This document shows, in pieces, positions 34,975 through 47,397 of a stretch of 64,000 nucleotides of DNA (the stretch's first letter is position 1; each line of letters starts with the position of its first letter). This stretch comes from Limonium bicolor (Eukaryota > Streptophyta > Magnoliopsida > Caryophyllales > Plumbaginaceae). A program made the translations under genes and the position numbers. A model generated the notes under the pieces. It was given only the letters and a program-made list of their open reading frames with translations. It was not told where the DNA came from and ran no database searches. Location: contig CM041783.1 in assembly GCA_023374045.1 (NCBI GenBank), positions 93,345,298 through 93,409,297 on the forward strand. The letters are read 5' to 3'.

Positions 34975-36899
34975 AAACTTGAGTAAGTTTTTCTCAAACT
35001 CAAGGAAGACTGAACTCCATTCAAATTGTCAGGATTTCCCCACTTCTTTCAAAACCTTCATGAGATTCATTTCAAAGCCTCTAGGATTACTCTACTCCAC
35101 ACTTAGAGTGTGTACCTGATGAGGACAGTTAGGACTTGATAGATCCTCAACAAACATTACAACAATTGGGTTAATGATTAGCTCACGATTAGAAAGAGAC
35201 ACTTAGGATTGAATGAAGCTAACTTCCATCTAGGTTAATAAGCAACCAATTTGGAATCACTTTCAAGAAAAAAATCCTTAGCAAATAGGTTGGTACTGAC
35301 TTCATCGCTCTTATATTTATGTTATGATTGTGGGGTGCATTGGGGGGAGCTTAGGACATGCATTCCTCTGTGTCACCCGATTTATCCACGAGTCACGGAA
35401 TCCCGACCGGTCCACGGTTGATTTCCCATGAGCTGGGTCATTTATATAAATGGCTAACCCACGGGGCAAGATGGTCATCGACCTACGCCCTGCAGGCTCA
35501 TGATCCAAAAATATCCTCCATTATCCGAGTCTAAGCCAGCATATAGTGAACCATGAGCTTTCAGTGTCCAGCTGCCTAATCCGGTGTCTAAGACGGTTGT
35601 ACGGGTAGTCACCCCCTTTGTATGCCGCCTGTCTGACCACCTCTTTGCCTTACCTTGAAGATTGCATGGGCTCAGTTCTCCATTGTTCCTCTGCGCCACG
35701 GGTGTCTCTAAAGCCCAATGTCACGCTACACGTCCATAGAGGATCCCGTATTTACCGGATACCCATACATGGTACAACGTAGTCAGTGAATAATTTGGAC
35801 TTTAGACACACCTGACCGTGCAGATGACGAGAGACCCGTTCCCATGCAATACTTCCCCGAGTTTCCGAAAAGTGGGGTGTTGTCGGATCATCACTGGCCG
35901 TGGCGTATGTTTCCTAATCATCTCGGGTGTCCTGACCTTTCGAACTTACTCACTCGATGAGGGGCCTTCTTTATAACGTGCCCCGCAAGGGGCATAGCAG
36001 AGAAAAACCCCGAGAGATGACAGCGAAGGGACGATGGTTCCCCCGGTGAGGCGGAATCGTAATTGACCTGGAAAGTGATTATCCCAACACTAACACTTAC
36101 AGCTCCACATCAAACAATAACCACGATTTACTTTATGCTATACATGCGTGCAAACCGTTTTTTTTAAACTAACCTGTTTTAAAACGTTCGGAATTCTCTT
36201 TTGTTTGTCCCTTAAAGCTTTCTTACGAGCTCGTTTAATGTTGAATCCCACCTATATTTCACTTATAAACATTTGGGGTTTTAAAACCTGTCACTTCATC
36301 TTTATTTCAATAAAGTGTTATTTCCAAAACAGTTTTCAAAAATTGATTTTGAAAAACCTACTTTCTACAAACGAATTTCAAACAGCATTTTTCACCAACA
36401 TTATTTCAAAATGGGTTTCGAAAATAGTTTTCAAGTTGATTTTCACAAACGTATTTCAAAATAAATGATTTAGTCCCCATGTTGTGACCCGCTATTTTTG
36501 AAGTTCTATCCACCTTCAAGAGCAGCGGTCATTACTGTGGAGCGTACTAGACATTTCGTGTTTTCACAAAAGTGGTGGATTTTCTCATAAAATTTAGTGT
36601 CCCGTCATTCACTTTCCTTCCTCAAAATACCCCTCTTTCCTCTCGTCGGAGCAAGTGAAGCAGCATGAAGATCGACTATGCGGATCGAGCCGAAAGCTAG
36701 AGGCGCACCAACTCGTGGAGCCTGCCGAGCGACATGAAGATCAACACCAACCATTCAAATACAAAATCAGAGGAGTACCAACCCGAGTCAAGCGACATGA
36801 AGGCTAGCGACACCGGTTCGAGTTCAAACTGTTCAAAATCAGAAGAACACTAACCCGTTTTGTTTGATCATAGTTTTGCTTCACAGCAAAAAGCCTGAA

Positions 36900-37045
36900 A
36901 ATGAGCCAGCAGTCGGTCAAGCACCTGAAGACAAGCGAGCAACCGGTCAAGCACCCAAAACAAGCGTGCAGCCGGTCAAGAGCCCGCAAAATGAGTGAGC
37001 AGCCGGTCAAGAACCAAAGATGAGCGAGCACCCGACCAGGAGGCC
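36900..37045 (+). repeat. Short degenerate repeat in D interior
   Basis: Repeated GAGCxxxCGGTCAAG(C/A)xCC words about 30 bp apart (e.g. GAGCAACCGGTCAAGCACCC, GTGCAGCCGGTCAAGAGCCC). Function unknown. Confidence 0.6.
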
Positions 37046-39810
37046 GAGAGTGAGCAGTCATTCAGAAGCCAAAGAAGGACCAGAGGAGTTCAGAAGAAGT
37101 TTAGCTCAAATTTCCTTTTAATGACTTTTTAGGATTGATGATGTATAGGATTTTCCCCTATGTTTCTTTTCTCTCTCATCCGTTTCTGAATAGATTACAT
37201 GTATAGGTTTATACACTCCCTTTGAATTTGTTTAGATCAATGTGTATAGGGTTCCCCACTCCCTATTTTCTTTGCGAATGACCGAGCGTCAAAATTCATA
37301 TTGAGAAAATCCACCACTTTGAAAACACGCGTTTTCAAAAGTTGTTTTCTAAAACTTGGTTTCTTTTGGCATGCACATATAGTAAAAAGAACGAATAAGG
37401 GACGACCCCTCACATATATATATCATTCGTCAACTTTGCTTTATGGGGTGAAAATTCACGGTATCTACAGGAGGCATCCCCTAAGTAAACAACGCCAACA
37501 AATGCAACCGAGCAAAAAACAAAACACATGCATTGCATTCATGACACAAAAGTCACTTGCACTTCCAGTCATTTCAAGTCCATCAATCATTCACGAGTCT
37601 TGTCCACCTCAAAGTCTGCACAATCATGTGTTTCATTGTCATCACGCTATACACCAGCTTTCATCCTAAATACCCAGACCGCCAAAGCCCAATCTCAGAG
37701 GGATAGGAAAGAAAACCGGGAAGTTCAAACCTCTCCCAATCAGAATCACCATGCACGCCAGTGACGGAAAAGGAAAGAGTGTGTCATATCATGGGGCCAC
37801 CATGCGGGAGTTGTCACTCCCTAAAAAGTCCTAAAATCCAAGAGCTAGTCACCAACCCGACAGCAACCCCGACAACTACACCTTCTTCAAGGCCGACATT
37901 GAAAGGATGAGCTTCATGGACCATCAACTAGAACCGACTCAAACGAGACTAGGTGTAGCCTTACCACGCATGCGTTGCATCCAAAAAGAAAAAAAAACAT
38001 AAAAAAAAAAACAAACATTCAGTCAAAACTTGAAATCAACCATCTTCATTCATCATTTTCAGCATTTCATGCATCCTATACATAGTAATCCCATATTATC
38101 ACAACACATTGCATGGTAGATCGTTGCACTTGCATACTCCCGTATCGAAACGACGTCTTTGGTGAAAACCTTGATTGATTGTTTGAATAGAGCGCGTGAA
38201 CCGCTAAACTCTCGACCCGTCAACGAACAAAAGGGTCTCATCAAAATCAGCACCACAAACCAAGTGAGTAGTGTGTGAAGAGCGGTATTTTCTCTTGAAT
38301 TCCAAATGAGGGTATTGGACAATCCACTGAGCGATGAGGGAAGATAGGGTGAGTCCATAGAGGTAAAACCATGAGCGACTTGTGCATTCCTTCAGCACAT
38401 GGAGAGGCACAATTCATAGCGAGATCAATGTTGATAACAAGACACGAACTGTGATTCATGCAAAGATTCGAGAAGTAGTAAGAAAACAATCATTGACTAA
38501 TGAGAATGACGAGGCACTTAGGATCAAAATCTCCACAAGGCCAAAAAGCTTTATTTTCCCGAACATAACTCCTTAGTGAGCCCCGCTGAGCCTTTCAAGA
38601 AAAACTCTTTTTAAAAAAAAAAAAAACTCCACAATATGCCACCCTACATATACTTGCCTGCCCTTGCAATAGAGGATCTCGAAGGAGCCGGAGCCATGGC
38701 CCCTCCCCACCATCTTTCACAAACACAATAAAGGAATGTTTGAAGAAATCAGTGAGTCAATGCAACTCTCTCCAAAGCCAAACACCAAAAAAGAACATCA
38801 AAAATGTTCAAGAAGATCGATGAGTCAATGCAACTCCAAAAGGAAAGCCAAAATACAAAGCAGAGAACGCTTGAGAAAGTTGATGAGCCAAATGCAGTTT
38901 CAAAAAACAAAATGAGAAGAAAGTTCAAATCGAACACCAGAAGAGGCAAGAAGGAGAAATCCAAATCAGAAGGACCAATGATGTCCCATAGAAACCAATA
39001 AAAGGTTATCAAAACCCGTCTAATCATTCCACCCATGGCAAAGGCGAAACATGTCCTCTATTGTACAAAAGCTCCACAATTCCCAAATAAATCCTCCAGT
39101 CCCATGTAACATACATCATACCCTCAGCCCCGTTATAACCCAATAAAAGACCTCTGACTCGTTAGTTGATGAGCGTTAACCGAAAGTATCGGATCTGAAA
39201 CATGAATCATAAGTTTCGCACTTTTATCAACATGTCCCGTTATACCAAAGAGACCGCTAGCGAATGAGTGTGACCTAATCTCACAAGGTCTTTAGAGTGC
39301 GAGTGACTCTTTGTCTGAACCACCAAATCATAATCGACCTACCCCATTGCAGGTGAGGAATTTGTAAGGGTTGGAAAGTCCGGAACCTTGAAAAGAAATT
39401 CTTAGGAAAATACCGCTCCGAGCATTGAGAGTATCATTACACCATTAGCACACACAACTATACTCACGAGAGATTGACCCGCATCCCTCCATGAGAGGAG
39501 AGTGATTCACACATTCCAATTCAACAATCACTCGAGATCGAACCAAAGATGTCTTATATTCGTAAGCCCCATAGTAATAGAGATAGAACCGTACCTTCTC
39601 TTCAAAAATGCATATGCATTTTTGCATCTCTTCAAGCATTTAGTATTTGCATGCATCATAATCACTTCATTTTCGACATCTGACTAGTAAGGACTCTACC
39701 TAGTCTCGCTGAAAGTCGACTTCAGTTGCAGTTATTGAAGCATAACTGTAGATCAAGAGATGTCAACTGTAGTCATTCCAGACCATCACCAAGCTACATC
39801 GAACCACCTC

Positions 39811-40660
39811 GGAGCCATCCTAGGCTATCCTTGAGCTACATCAAACCAAACTAAGGCCATCCGGAGCCATACGACGATCTTCCCGGAGCCATCCAGCGTC
39901 ATCGGGCCTCATCAACACTATATTCAGAACCAAACTGGAGCCATGCGGGAGCCATCATCCGACACAGAGATCCCCAGGGCTACACAGGAACCATTTCCTC
40001 ACCGAGGTCTTGCCTACATAGTTTCGAACTACGTATGGTCTGATCTCAATACAAAATTGAGTACGTAGGCAGCCCGCCCAGGGTGCGACCACCTCAAAGG
40101 AAAAACGCCTCTGTCTTCCTCGCTATCACCAAATAGAGTCTCATAGCCCTTCCCCGAGCCATCCTGAGCCACCCTTGAGCCATCATGAGGAAATCCCGAA
40201 GTCATAACCGGACCGAAGCCATCCATCCATGACCAAAAAGTTATCAACCACATCAAAATGCATCAACCACAACACAATCCACCAATCACATCAACCCACC
40301 ATTCGAATCAAAATCCAAAACAAATTGAAACCCACCAACCATCCTGAAAATCTCAATCCGGATTAAAAACCCAAACCATCCCGAAAATCTTTACCTGAAT
40401 CAAAAACCACCAACCATCCCAGAGCCGTTGCTCACAGGGAATCACAAATCAAACCGGAGCCATCTGACCGCGCGGGAGCCATCCGATCATACCGGAGCCC
40501 TTGGATCATATCGAAGCCATTCGATTATATCAAAACCACCGAGTTCCCAAAGTCGCTCATTCATAAAAAAAAAAAAACATCCGTTCAAAAACCAATCACA
40601 AAATCACGAAAACCAAAGACTCGAGAGCCATACCGGAGCCATCTCGAACTCTGGAGCCAA
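39811..40660 (+). repeat. Dispersed GAGCCATC motif array in D
   Basis: More than fifteen exact or near copies of (C/G)GAGCCATC at irregular spacing. The same word ends the D PPT (GGGGAGCCATC at 41804-41814). Confidence 0.7.
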
Positions 40661-40899
40661 GAGTCCTACCAAATCCCGAAACCATAGAGCACATCGGGCC
40701 GAGACCACCAGAAACAAAACCAAAACAAAAGTCCCACACTGACAAAGTCAAAGGCGACATCATCAGACAACACTCGACTATCACATCCCTCACGAAAACA
40801 CCCGAAAAACATCCAGTCCTGGACCAATCCACAATCAAAGTCATCCTCAAATCAACCACTCAAAACAACGAGTTTCATACAACTCTAATCAAAGTATTA

Positions 40900-41701
40900 T
40901 AGGCCCGTCATAAGTCCTATAGCTAGATGTCAAGAGGTTTAGTTGAGGCCCGTCATAAGTCCTTGTACTTTTAGTTGCATTCTAGGCCCGTCATAAGTCC
41001 TAGAGCTAGACATCAAGAGGTCTGGTTGAGGCCCGTCATTAGCCCTCATGCATAACCCTTATTCCGATTGTATTCTAGGCCCGTCATCAGTCCTAGAGCT
41101 AGACACCGAGATCTAGTTGAGGCCCGTCATTAGTCCTCATACATTTCGAAGATGCATTCTAGGCCCGTCATCAGTCCTAGAGCTAGACACCGAGATCTAG
41201 TTGAGGCCCGTCATTAGTCCTCATGCATAACCCTTATTCCGATTGTATTCTAGGCCCGTCATCAGTCCTAGAGCTAGACACCGAGATCTAGTTGAGGCCC
41301 GTCATTAGTCCTCATACATTTCGAAGATGCATTCTAGGCCCGTCATAAGTCCTAGAGCTAGACACCGAGATCTAGTTGAGGCCCGTCATTAGTCCTCATG
41401 CATAACCCTTATTCCGATTGTATTCTAGGCCCGTCATCAGTCCTAGAGCTAGACACCGAGATCTAGTTGAGGCCCGTCATTAGTCCTCATACATTTCGAT
41501 GATGCATTCTAGGCCCGTCATAAGTCCTAGAGCTAGACACCGAGATCTAGTTGAGGCCCGTCATAAGTCCTCATGCATAGGTTGATTGATCGTATTCTAG
41601 GCCCGTCATTAGTCCTAGAGCTAGACACCGAGTTCTAGTTGAGGCCCGTCATTAGTCCTCATACCATCAATCACCGTAATTTGGGCCCGTCATAAGTCCC
41701 C
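40900..41701 (+). repeat. Tandem array next to the PPT of D
   Basis: About 19 copies of GGCCCGTCAT(A/C/T)AGTCC. Two kinds alternate: one followed by TAGAGCTAGACACCGAGATC, the other by TCATGCATAACCC or TCATACATTTCGA spacers, giving a two-part unit of about 85-92 bp and a higher-order period near 175 bp. Tat elements are known for such arrays between coding region and 3' LTR. Confidence 0.9.
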
Positions 41702-41763
41702 GTGCACCCGTACCCATAAGAGCGAGTCATGAACCGCAGTGAGAATTTTTGGCGTCCCGTCAA

Positions 41764-41805
41764 CCTTGATCCAATTCTGCAAGGGCTTGCAGAATTGAAT
41801 CAAGG
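41764..41805 (+). other. Long hairpin running into the PPT of D
   Basis: CCTTGATCCAATTCTGCAAG, 2-nt gap, CTTGCAGAATTGAATCAAGG: 20-bp arms with one mismatch. The right arm ends inside the purine tract. Confidence 0.85.
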
Positions 41806-41814
41806 GGAGCCATC
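41802..41814 (+). promoter_or_regulatory. Polypurine tract of D
   Basis: AAGGGGAGCCATC directly before the 3' LTR at 41815; purine run AAGGGGAG. Confidence 0.8.
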
Positions 41815-42841
41815 TGTAGACACCAAAAATTCTCACCCCATAAAGCAAATTCCGAAATAATAAGAGGGGTCGTCGTCTTTCCTTTTTCAAAACATATTAG
41901 CGTGCGTGCTAAGACGAAACCATCATTTTATAATCTTTTTCAAAACATTTCAGAAAAAAACACAATTCTTCGAAAATGAATTTCCAACGACAGTCCAGTT
42001 TCAAAATCGTCTCTCTTGTTTATTCACTTATTTACGATTTTATTTTTTGTTGTTTATATTCTATTTATTTATTTACTCATCTATCCACTTTTTCTTATAT
42101 TTTATTTTATTCTACCATTAACATTAGTATTTTCATTTTCATTTCTGTTTATACACACTCATTTTTCATCTTTCAAACCCAATCCACACTTTTAAAATCT
42201 GACCTAGCCCAATTCCCTAAACCCACACTACTTTCAGCCCATAGCTTCAAAGAGCCCACCCAAACCCTACCATCTAATCCCTAACCTCCTGTTATATAAC
42301 AACATGAAAAAACCCTACTGTAGCCATCGTTCCGGTCTTCCTCCTTACAACTCCACACACGAAACACAAAAAAAAACCTGTCGATCTCCGCTTCAATCCA
42401 TGTGATTTTGCTACTTCGACTGGCGAGAAGGAGCACATAAGCTCTGCTCTCCCTTCATTCTCTCCAAGCTGGCGAAACAACATACGAGCTCTGCTCCCTC
42501 ATCCTCAGAACTAGAGACAAGAAAATCCAGCCCTAGCTTCTGGTCATCTTCATTCAAATTTTCTGGTGCCGGTGAACTGAAGAAAGAAAACGAAACAAAG
42601 CCTTCCACCTCTCGATCGCCACAGTCTGTGACCGAAATCGAAGACCGAAGCACGACTACCGTCTCGTCTCACACAGTCACACGCCATTCATGCGCCATCC
42701 TCCGATCGAGACTTCTTCTCCTCAATCAAATCGAAACCCACTGCTCTGAAGCTAAGTTCACATTCTGTTTTTTTTTAATTTCTGTATTACTCATATTTCT
42801 CTGTGGTATCCTCCATTTTGATTTTTCCTTCACTTTCCGAA

Positions 42842-42851
42842 CTATATAAAC
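42842..42851 (+). promoter_or_regulatory. TATA box, 3' LTR of D
   Basis: CTATATAAAC in the same context as 30429. If active, it could drive read-through into C's LTR and beyond. Confidence 0.55.
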
Positions 42852-44336
42852 TGATGTGCAAACCTTAGAGTTTCTGAACTCGTTTCATTCACTTTCACTC
42901 AGAGAAGTAACCGACCTCGCCTACAATGGGATCTAGGCCATGCTTTCAATCGCAAGAGTTGGGATCTGTTTCCTGGATTTCCTTCACATCTCGATTTCTC
43001 ATGAAGAGAGAAATCCCTCTTCCTGTTATTAGCTCCCTTCTGTTTCGTATTATTCAGAAATTATCCTTAATGGTTCACCTGGTCTCATCTTCTCAATTTG
43101 TCATTGGAATCTAATTTACATGAGTTGTGTTTCAATAATCATTCTGACCCAGCCTTTGAGGTTGGTCACGGGATAGAATTGTTGTGTACCTTGTTTCTTC
43201 TCGTAACGATTGATGTCAATCGGGATGGGTTCATCCCCCTTTATGTTCGATATCAGATTTATGCCTCAGAAGCTCAAATGGTTCTCCTCTGCTCTCGTAT
43301 CTGTTTGCGAGTAATCTCAGCTGTTAATTGTTTATTTTCAGTTCTGGGTTTGGATCCTATTTGGATTATGCTAATGTGTGGAGTTTATTTCATAAGTCAA
43401 TTCAGTATCACGTTATTCTTGCGCTTGTTGATGTTCATCCCGAAAGTGGTATCGATTATGTGACTGCTTGCCTTTTGCACATGGTTGTATGGTTTAGAAG
43501 GTATATTTTGGACACTGCTTGTCCGTGGGCCCTGATGTTTGACCAGAAATTTAAATCGTTTTGCACTTGACGCCTGTGCATTACAATGGCTTGAGGTTTG
43601 CTTAGCTCCTAGCGTTTTCCTTGCTACCTTGCTCATAGGTGTAGCGCTGGAACATGTTTTGATTCAGGCATTGACTTATGTACATATATACCATCGGTTA
43701 TTCAATTCGATTTGCTCCTTACTGTGCTTCTTGGTGATTTGTCTGAGGTACATGTATGCGATTGAATATTTGCTGCGGTTGGCTTGACCTGAGCTGTGCT
43801 TGCCGGACTTGTGGTTTGACTTTGGAATATGCAAGTTGACGGTACCCTGTGCCTTGGTCAGACGGAGGTTGATGTTGCTCATTATTGTTGAGATGGGTCA
43901 GCGGATATTTGACTACCCGTTTCAGCTAGATTTTGTTTAAAACCGGGGGCAGGCCACCCCGTCGGTCGGTTTTCTATTATCTACGTCTCTTTTGATTATG
44001 ACCTACAATTCATTTTCATTATGTGGTTTGCCATTTGATGTTTTATCTCATGCTATACATGTATATACTGTATGTTTATCTTTATTGTAATTTTGGCTTC
44101 ATTGTATTTTGGTTACTATTACTAAGCCTAGTTATTATTCTTTTAGGACCGAGCCTTAGGATAGAGGGAGAACCCTAAGATTTAGGTGAGCCATGGTCCC
44201 ACCTAATAAATTGGGTGATTCCTAAACCCAAACCACATCTTATTTTTGTAATAATATAATACAAAAAAAAAAACAAAATCAACTTCAAAATCTCAAAGCA
44301 AAAGCCCAATAAAAATCGGTCCAATTCCAAATCTCA

Positions 44337-45140
44337 ATTCAGCCCAAGCCTTCGGCTTGGCCCAGTAACCAATTTCAGCCCAGCCCAATAACCACTCGGG
44401 CCTGTCAAATTTAGCCCAAAATATCAGCCAGCCCAAGTTGCAATCCATCCCACAATCTAGTATCGCCCATAATCTAGTCGGGCCCACAGTCCAATCTCAT
44501 TTTTCAAACCAGCCCAATTTCATTTTTTTTTTTTTAAAAGCCAAACAACATTTCAAACCCAAATAAAAGGCCCAAGGCCCATTCAGCCCAAAAATAATCT
44601 TCAGCCCACAACTCAATCACCCCAAGGCCCAAATTCCAACCGGCCTAGAAGCCCAATTCAGCCCACAGCTCAATCACAACTCGGCCCATAATTCCAATCC
44701 AAACCTAGCCCACAATCCAGCCTAACTTGGCCCAATCACAAATTGACCCAAGCACACAAATTGGCCCAAGATCCAAACCTGAGCCCAATTACCAAACACA
44801 ATTCAACCAAAAAGCCCAATTTGGCCCAAACCCATTTCGGCCCATTAGCCTAATCTGGCCCAATTCAGCAAATCCAACCCATAAGCCAATCAAGCCCAAA
44901 GCCAAACTCGGCCCAGTTTGGCCCGAGCCCAAAAACCCAAAACCGAAGCATGGCCCACTACTCCTCAAAGTCGGCCCATTACCCAATTTGGCCCAAACGC
45001 CCAACATTGACCCAAACACAACCTCGGCCCAAAAGCCCAAACCCGAAGCCCAAAACCGAAGCCCAAACCCAAGGCCTAAAACCCGAAGCCCAAACCATGG
45101 CCCAAAACCAAAAAGACCCATGTCTCAAATAAGGCCAAGT
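44337..45140 (+). repeat. GGCCCA-rich degenerate repeat, 3' LTR of D
   Basis: Counterpart of 31915-32720. Confidence 0.75.
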
Positions 45141-45202
45141 CCACAAAGCCTAAGTTCACAAAAATTAAGTTAAGTCACAAGAATCAAACCTTGAACCAAA
45201 GG

Positions 45203-45540
45203 TTGACCTTTGACCAAAAACCATGACCTTTGACCAAAAAACCTTGACATTTGACCAAAAACCTTGACCTTTGACCAAAAACCTTGACCTTTGACCAAAA
45301 AACCTTGACCTTTGACCAAAAACCTGACCTTTGACCAAAAACCTTGACCTTTGACCAAAAACCTTGACTTTGACCAAAACCTGACCTTTGACCAAAAAAC
45401 CTGACCTTTGACCAAAAACCTTGACCTTTGACCAAAAACCTTGACCTTTGACCAAAAACCTTGACTTTGACCCAAAAACTTTGTCCTCGACCAAAAAAGT
45501 GTTGACCTTGACCCAAAACGTTGACCTTGACCTTGACCCA
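45203..45540 (+). repeat. 20-bp W-box minisatellite, 3' LTR of D
   Basis: Counterpart of 32777-33095, about 13 units; several have lost one or two bases, so the array length differs slightly. Confidence 0.9.
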
Positions 45541-46069
45541 ACTTGGACTCAACCGAGCTCAACCTAGTTCAAGCCTAAACCTCAACCCAACCGAACTCGA
45601 ACCCAATCCATCCAAACTCGACCTCAACCCAATCCAATTCAAATCCAATTCGTTTTCAATCTCAGTTCAATCTTGACGCATTCACTTCAAACCCGACTTG
45701 TAAATTCCATTCAAAATCCAAAAATCCAGAGAATCCTCCTTCTCGAATTTCAAAAAGTCTTTTATTCAAAGTTCACCAAGTTTTCAAAGAAACCATTTTG
45801 TAGGATTTTAAAGGAAAAAACTCTTCTCACATCACAGAAAACTCTTCTCTATTGCAGAAAGTTCTTCTCACATATACAGAAAGTTTTCTCCTAAAACGTT
45901 TCTCAAAATCAGTGTTTCTTCATCGAGAATTCCGAACAACTTTCAAAGTTTTCTAACTTGGTTTTCAAATCCCAATAATTTGTTTTCGGGGAGCAGAAAT
46001 GTCTGACCCCTTCAAAACATTTTCTTCCTGGTTAGACATTGCTTGTTTCTCTTCCAAATTAAAAATCCG

Positions 46070-46222
46070 AGGCGGGCACTGGGGTCATAACCTCCCTAGT
46101 CGCAGTCTGGATCTCTTTAGGCGGGGCATTAGGGTGAAAACCTCCCCTAACTGCAGCCTAGATTTTTACAAGGGGGGTGCTTGCTTGGGGGGTAACGGCC
46201 TTCTAGTTGCAGCCGGGATTTT
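46070..46222 (+). repeat. Three-unit ~50-bp tandem repeat, 3' LTR of D
   Basis: Counterpart of 33628-33780; the third unit carries a small CTTG duplication. Confidence 0.75.
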
Positions 46223-47392
46223 AGAATCGTCTAACTCCCTTCTACTCGATTTCAATGTTTTCGGTTTTTAAACATTTTAAAACCCGGGAGTTAGAGACGT
46301 TATTAGGGTTTGACCGAGAACATCTCATTCATGGTGTTTCTCTCTGAATCCTATTTTTCGACATAATTCATTGCCCCATCTTTCGAGCCTCGGCACTACC
46401 ATTAATTAAGTGTCGTGTTCGAGGGGGTACATGGGTAATCCCTCGGGATTATCCGCCCTTTTACAACAAAAAATGATTTTCTTCGGTTTTAAAACAACTT
46501 TAAGAGAGACAATTCTGAACAACCCAATCCAACATTTCCATTAGAGCTTTAGGACCCATAAACACTCAATCCTCTGTTGAACCAACTCTAAGTCATATAG
46601 GACCTCCCATTCTTGAAGACTCTTAGAAGCCTGAACCTCTTCGAAACCTGAACACCAACCTGACCCGAATACCCCTTAACCCCACACACGACTAGAACAC
46701 CTCCCAAAACACTCAAACCTCCTTTGGCTCCCACAAAAAATTCAATCCGTCATACTCCAAGTCTTGTACATACACTCAACCTCAAGCTTTTTCTCAAATC
46801 TTCATTCTATTCACCATTCCTCTTCTTGGCGCTAGCTTGGCAGAAAAGCTCGCCTCATCCACTCTCTTCTCTCTCTCTTCCCGTCCTACTCCTACCCTTG
46901 GTTTTAAGTGATCTCTTTAATAAGGTTTTGAAAGAAGGCAATCCCGACAATGGAGACCGAGGTTTCCTCGGGCACCAATCCGAAGTCGTGGTCGTTGCCA
47001 CTTCTAAGGGGTGTAACCCAGTGCGAACCCACAATAGAATCTCTGGCTTGATCAGATAAGTCCTATCCATAGGCAATAAATCATCAGAGTCAATTAACGG
47101 TTCTTATAACCCTTCTCCTTCCTTCTAGTTCCTTAGGTCAAACTAGGTGGGACTCTAGTCAAATCCGCCTTATAGAGGCATCAGTCCGCGTGGGGCCCAT
47201 CGAGAGCGGGTGTAGTGTTCACTTACACTCCCCTTATGCTTTCTGGGAAAAGACGGACGATTCAGTAGGTATTTGAGGGTTGCCAGAATAACGGGTTTCC
47301 ACCCTCCACAGAATGGCAATTTCTAGGATCTAGGCTTTGAGTCAGGCCATATTTAGATAGACCCCCCTCATACCGAAAAATCACCCTCCACA

Positions 47393-47397
47393 GCCGG
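47393..47397. repeat. Target-site duplication of D, right copy (GCCGG)
   Basis: Matches 29393-29397. Confidence 0.93.

Larger units (their letters stand above)
34954..41814 (+). mobile_element. Internal region of D (non-coding)
   Basis: About 6.9 kb without recognisable retroviral protein motifs and no ORF beyond about 125 codons. From left: mixed sequence with no feature I recognise (34975-36480), A-rich degenerate sequence and an AGCxxxCGGTCAAG repeat (about 36900-37040), more unassigned sequence (37050-39800), a GAGCCATC-rich stretch (39811-40660), a GGCCCGTCAT tandem array (40900-41701), a long hairpin and the PPT. Confidence 0.82.
29398..47392 (+). mobile_element. Element D: non-autonomous Tat/Ogre-like LTR retrotransposon (18.0 kb)
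   Basis: The innermost and so youngest insertion. 5' LTR 29398-34953, internal 34954-41814, 3' LTR 41815-47392, GCCGG TSD. LTRs over 5.5 kb, the PBS TGGCGACTCTGCTGGGGA and a tandem array just before the PPT fit the Tat/Ogre lineage, known for long LTRs and variable 3' untranslated repeats. No gag, RT or integrase is recognisable in the 6.9 kb interior, so it appears non-autonomous. Lineage is inference. Confidence 0.88.
41815..47392 (+). mobile_element. 3' LTR of D (5.58 kb)
   Basis: Nearly identical to 29398-34953; differences are mainly 1-base indels in runs. Same TATA box, GGCCCA stretch, W-box array and three-unit repeat. Ends CACCCTCCACA before GCCGG. Confidence 0.93.

Noticed and set aside
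37301..37669. 122-codon ORF in the interior of D
   Set aside because: No retroviral motif, low complexity parts, no start context; no support as a gene.
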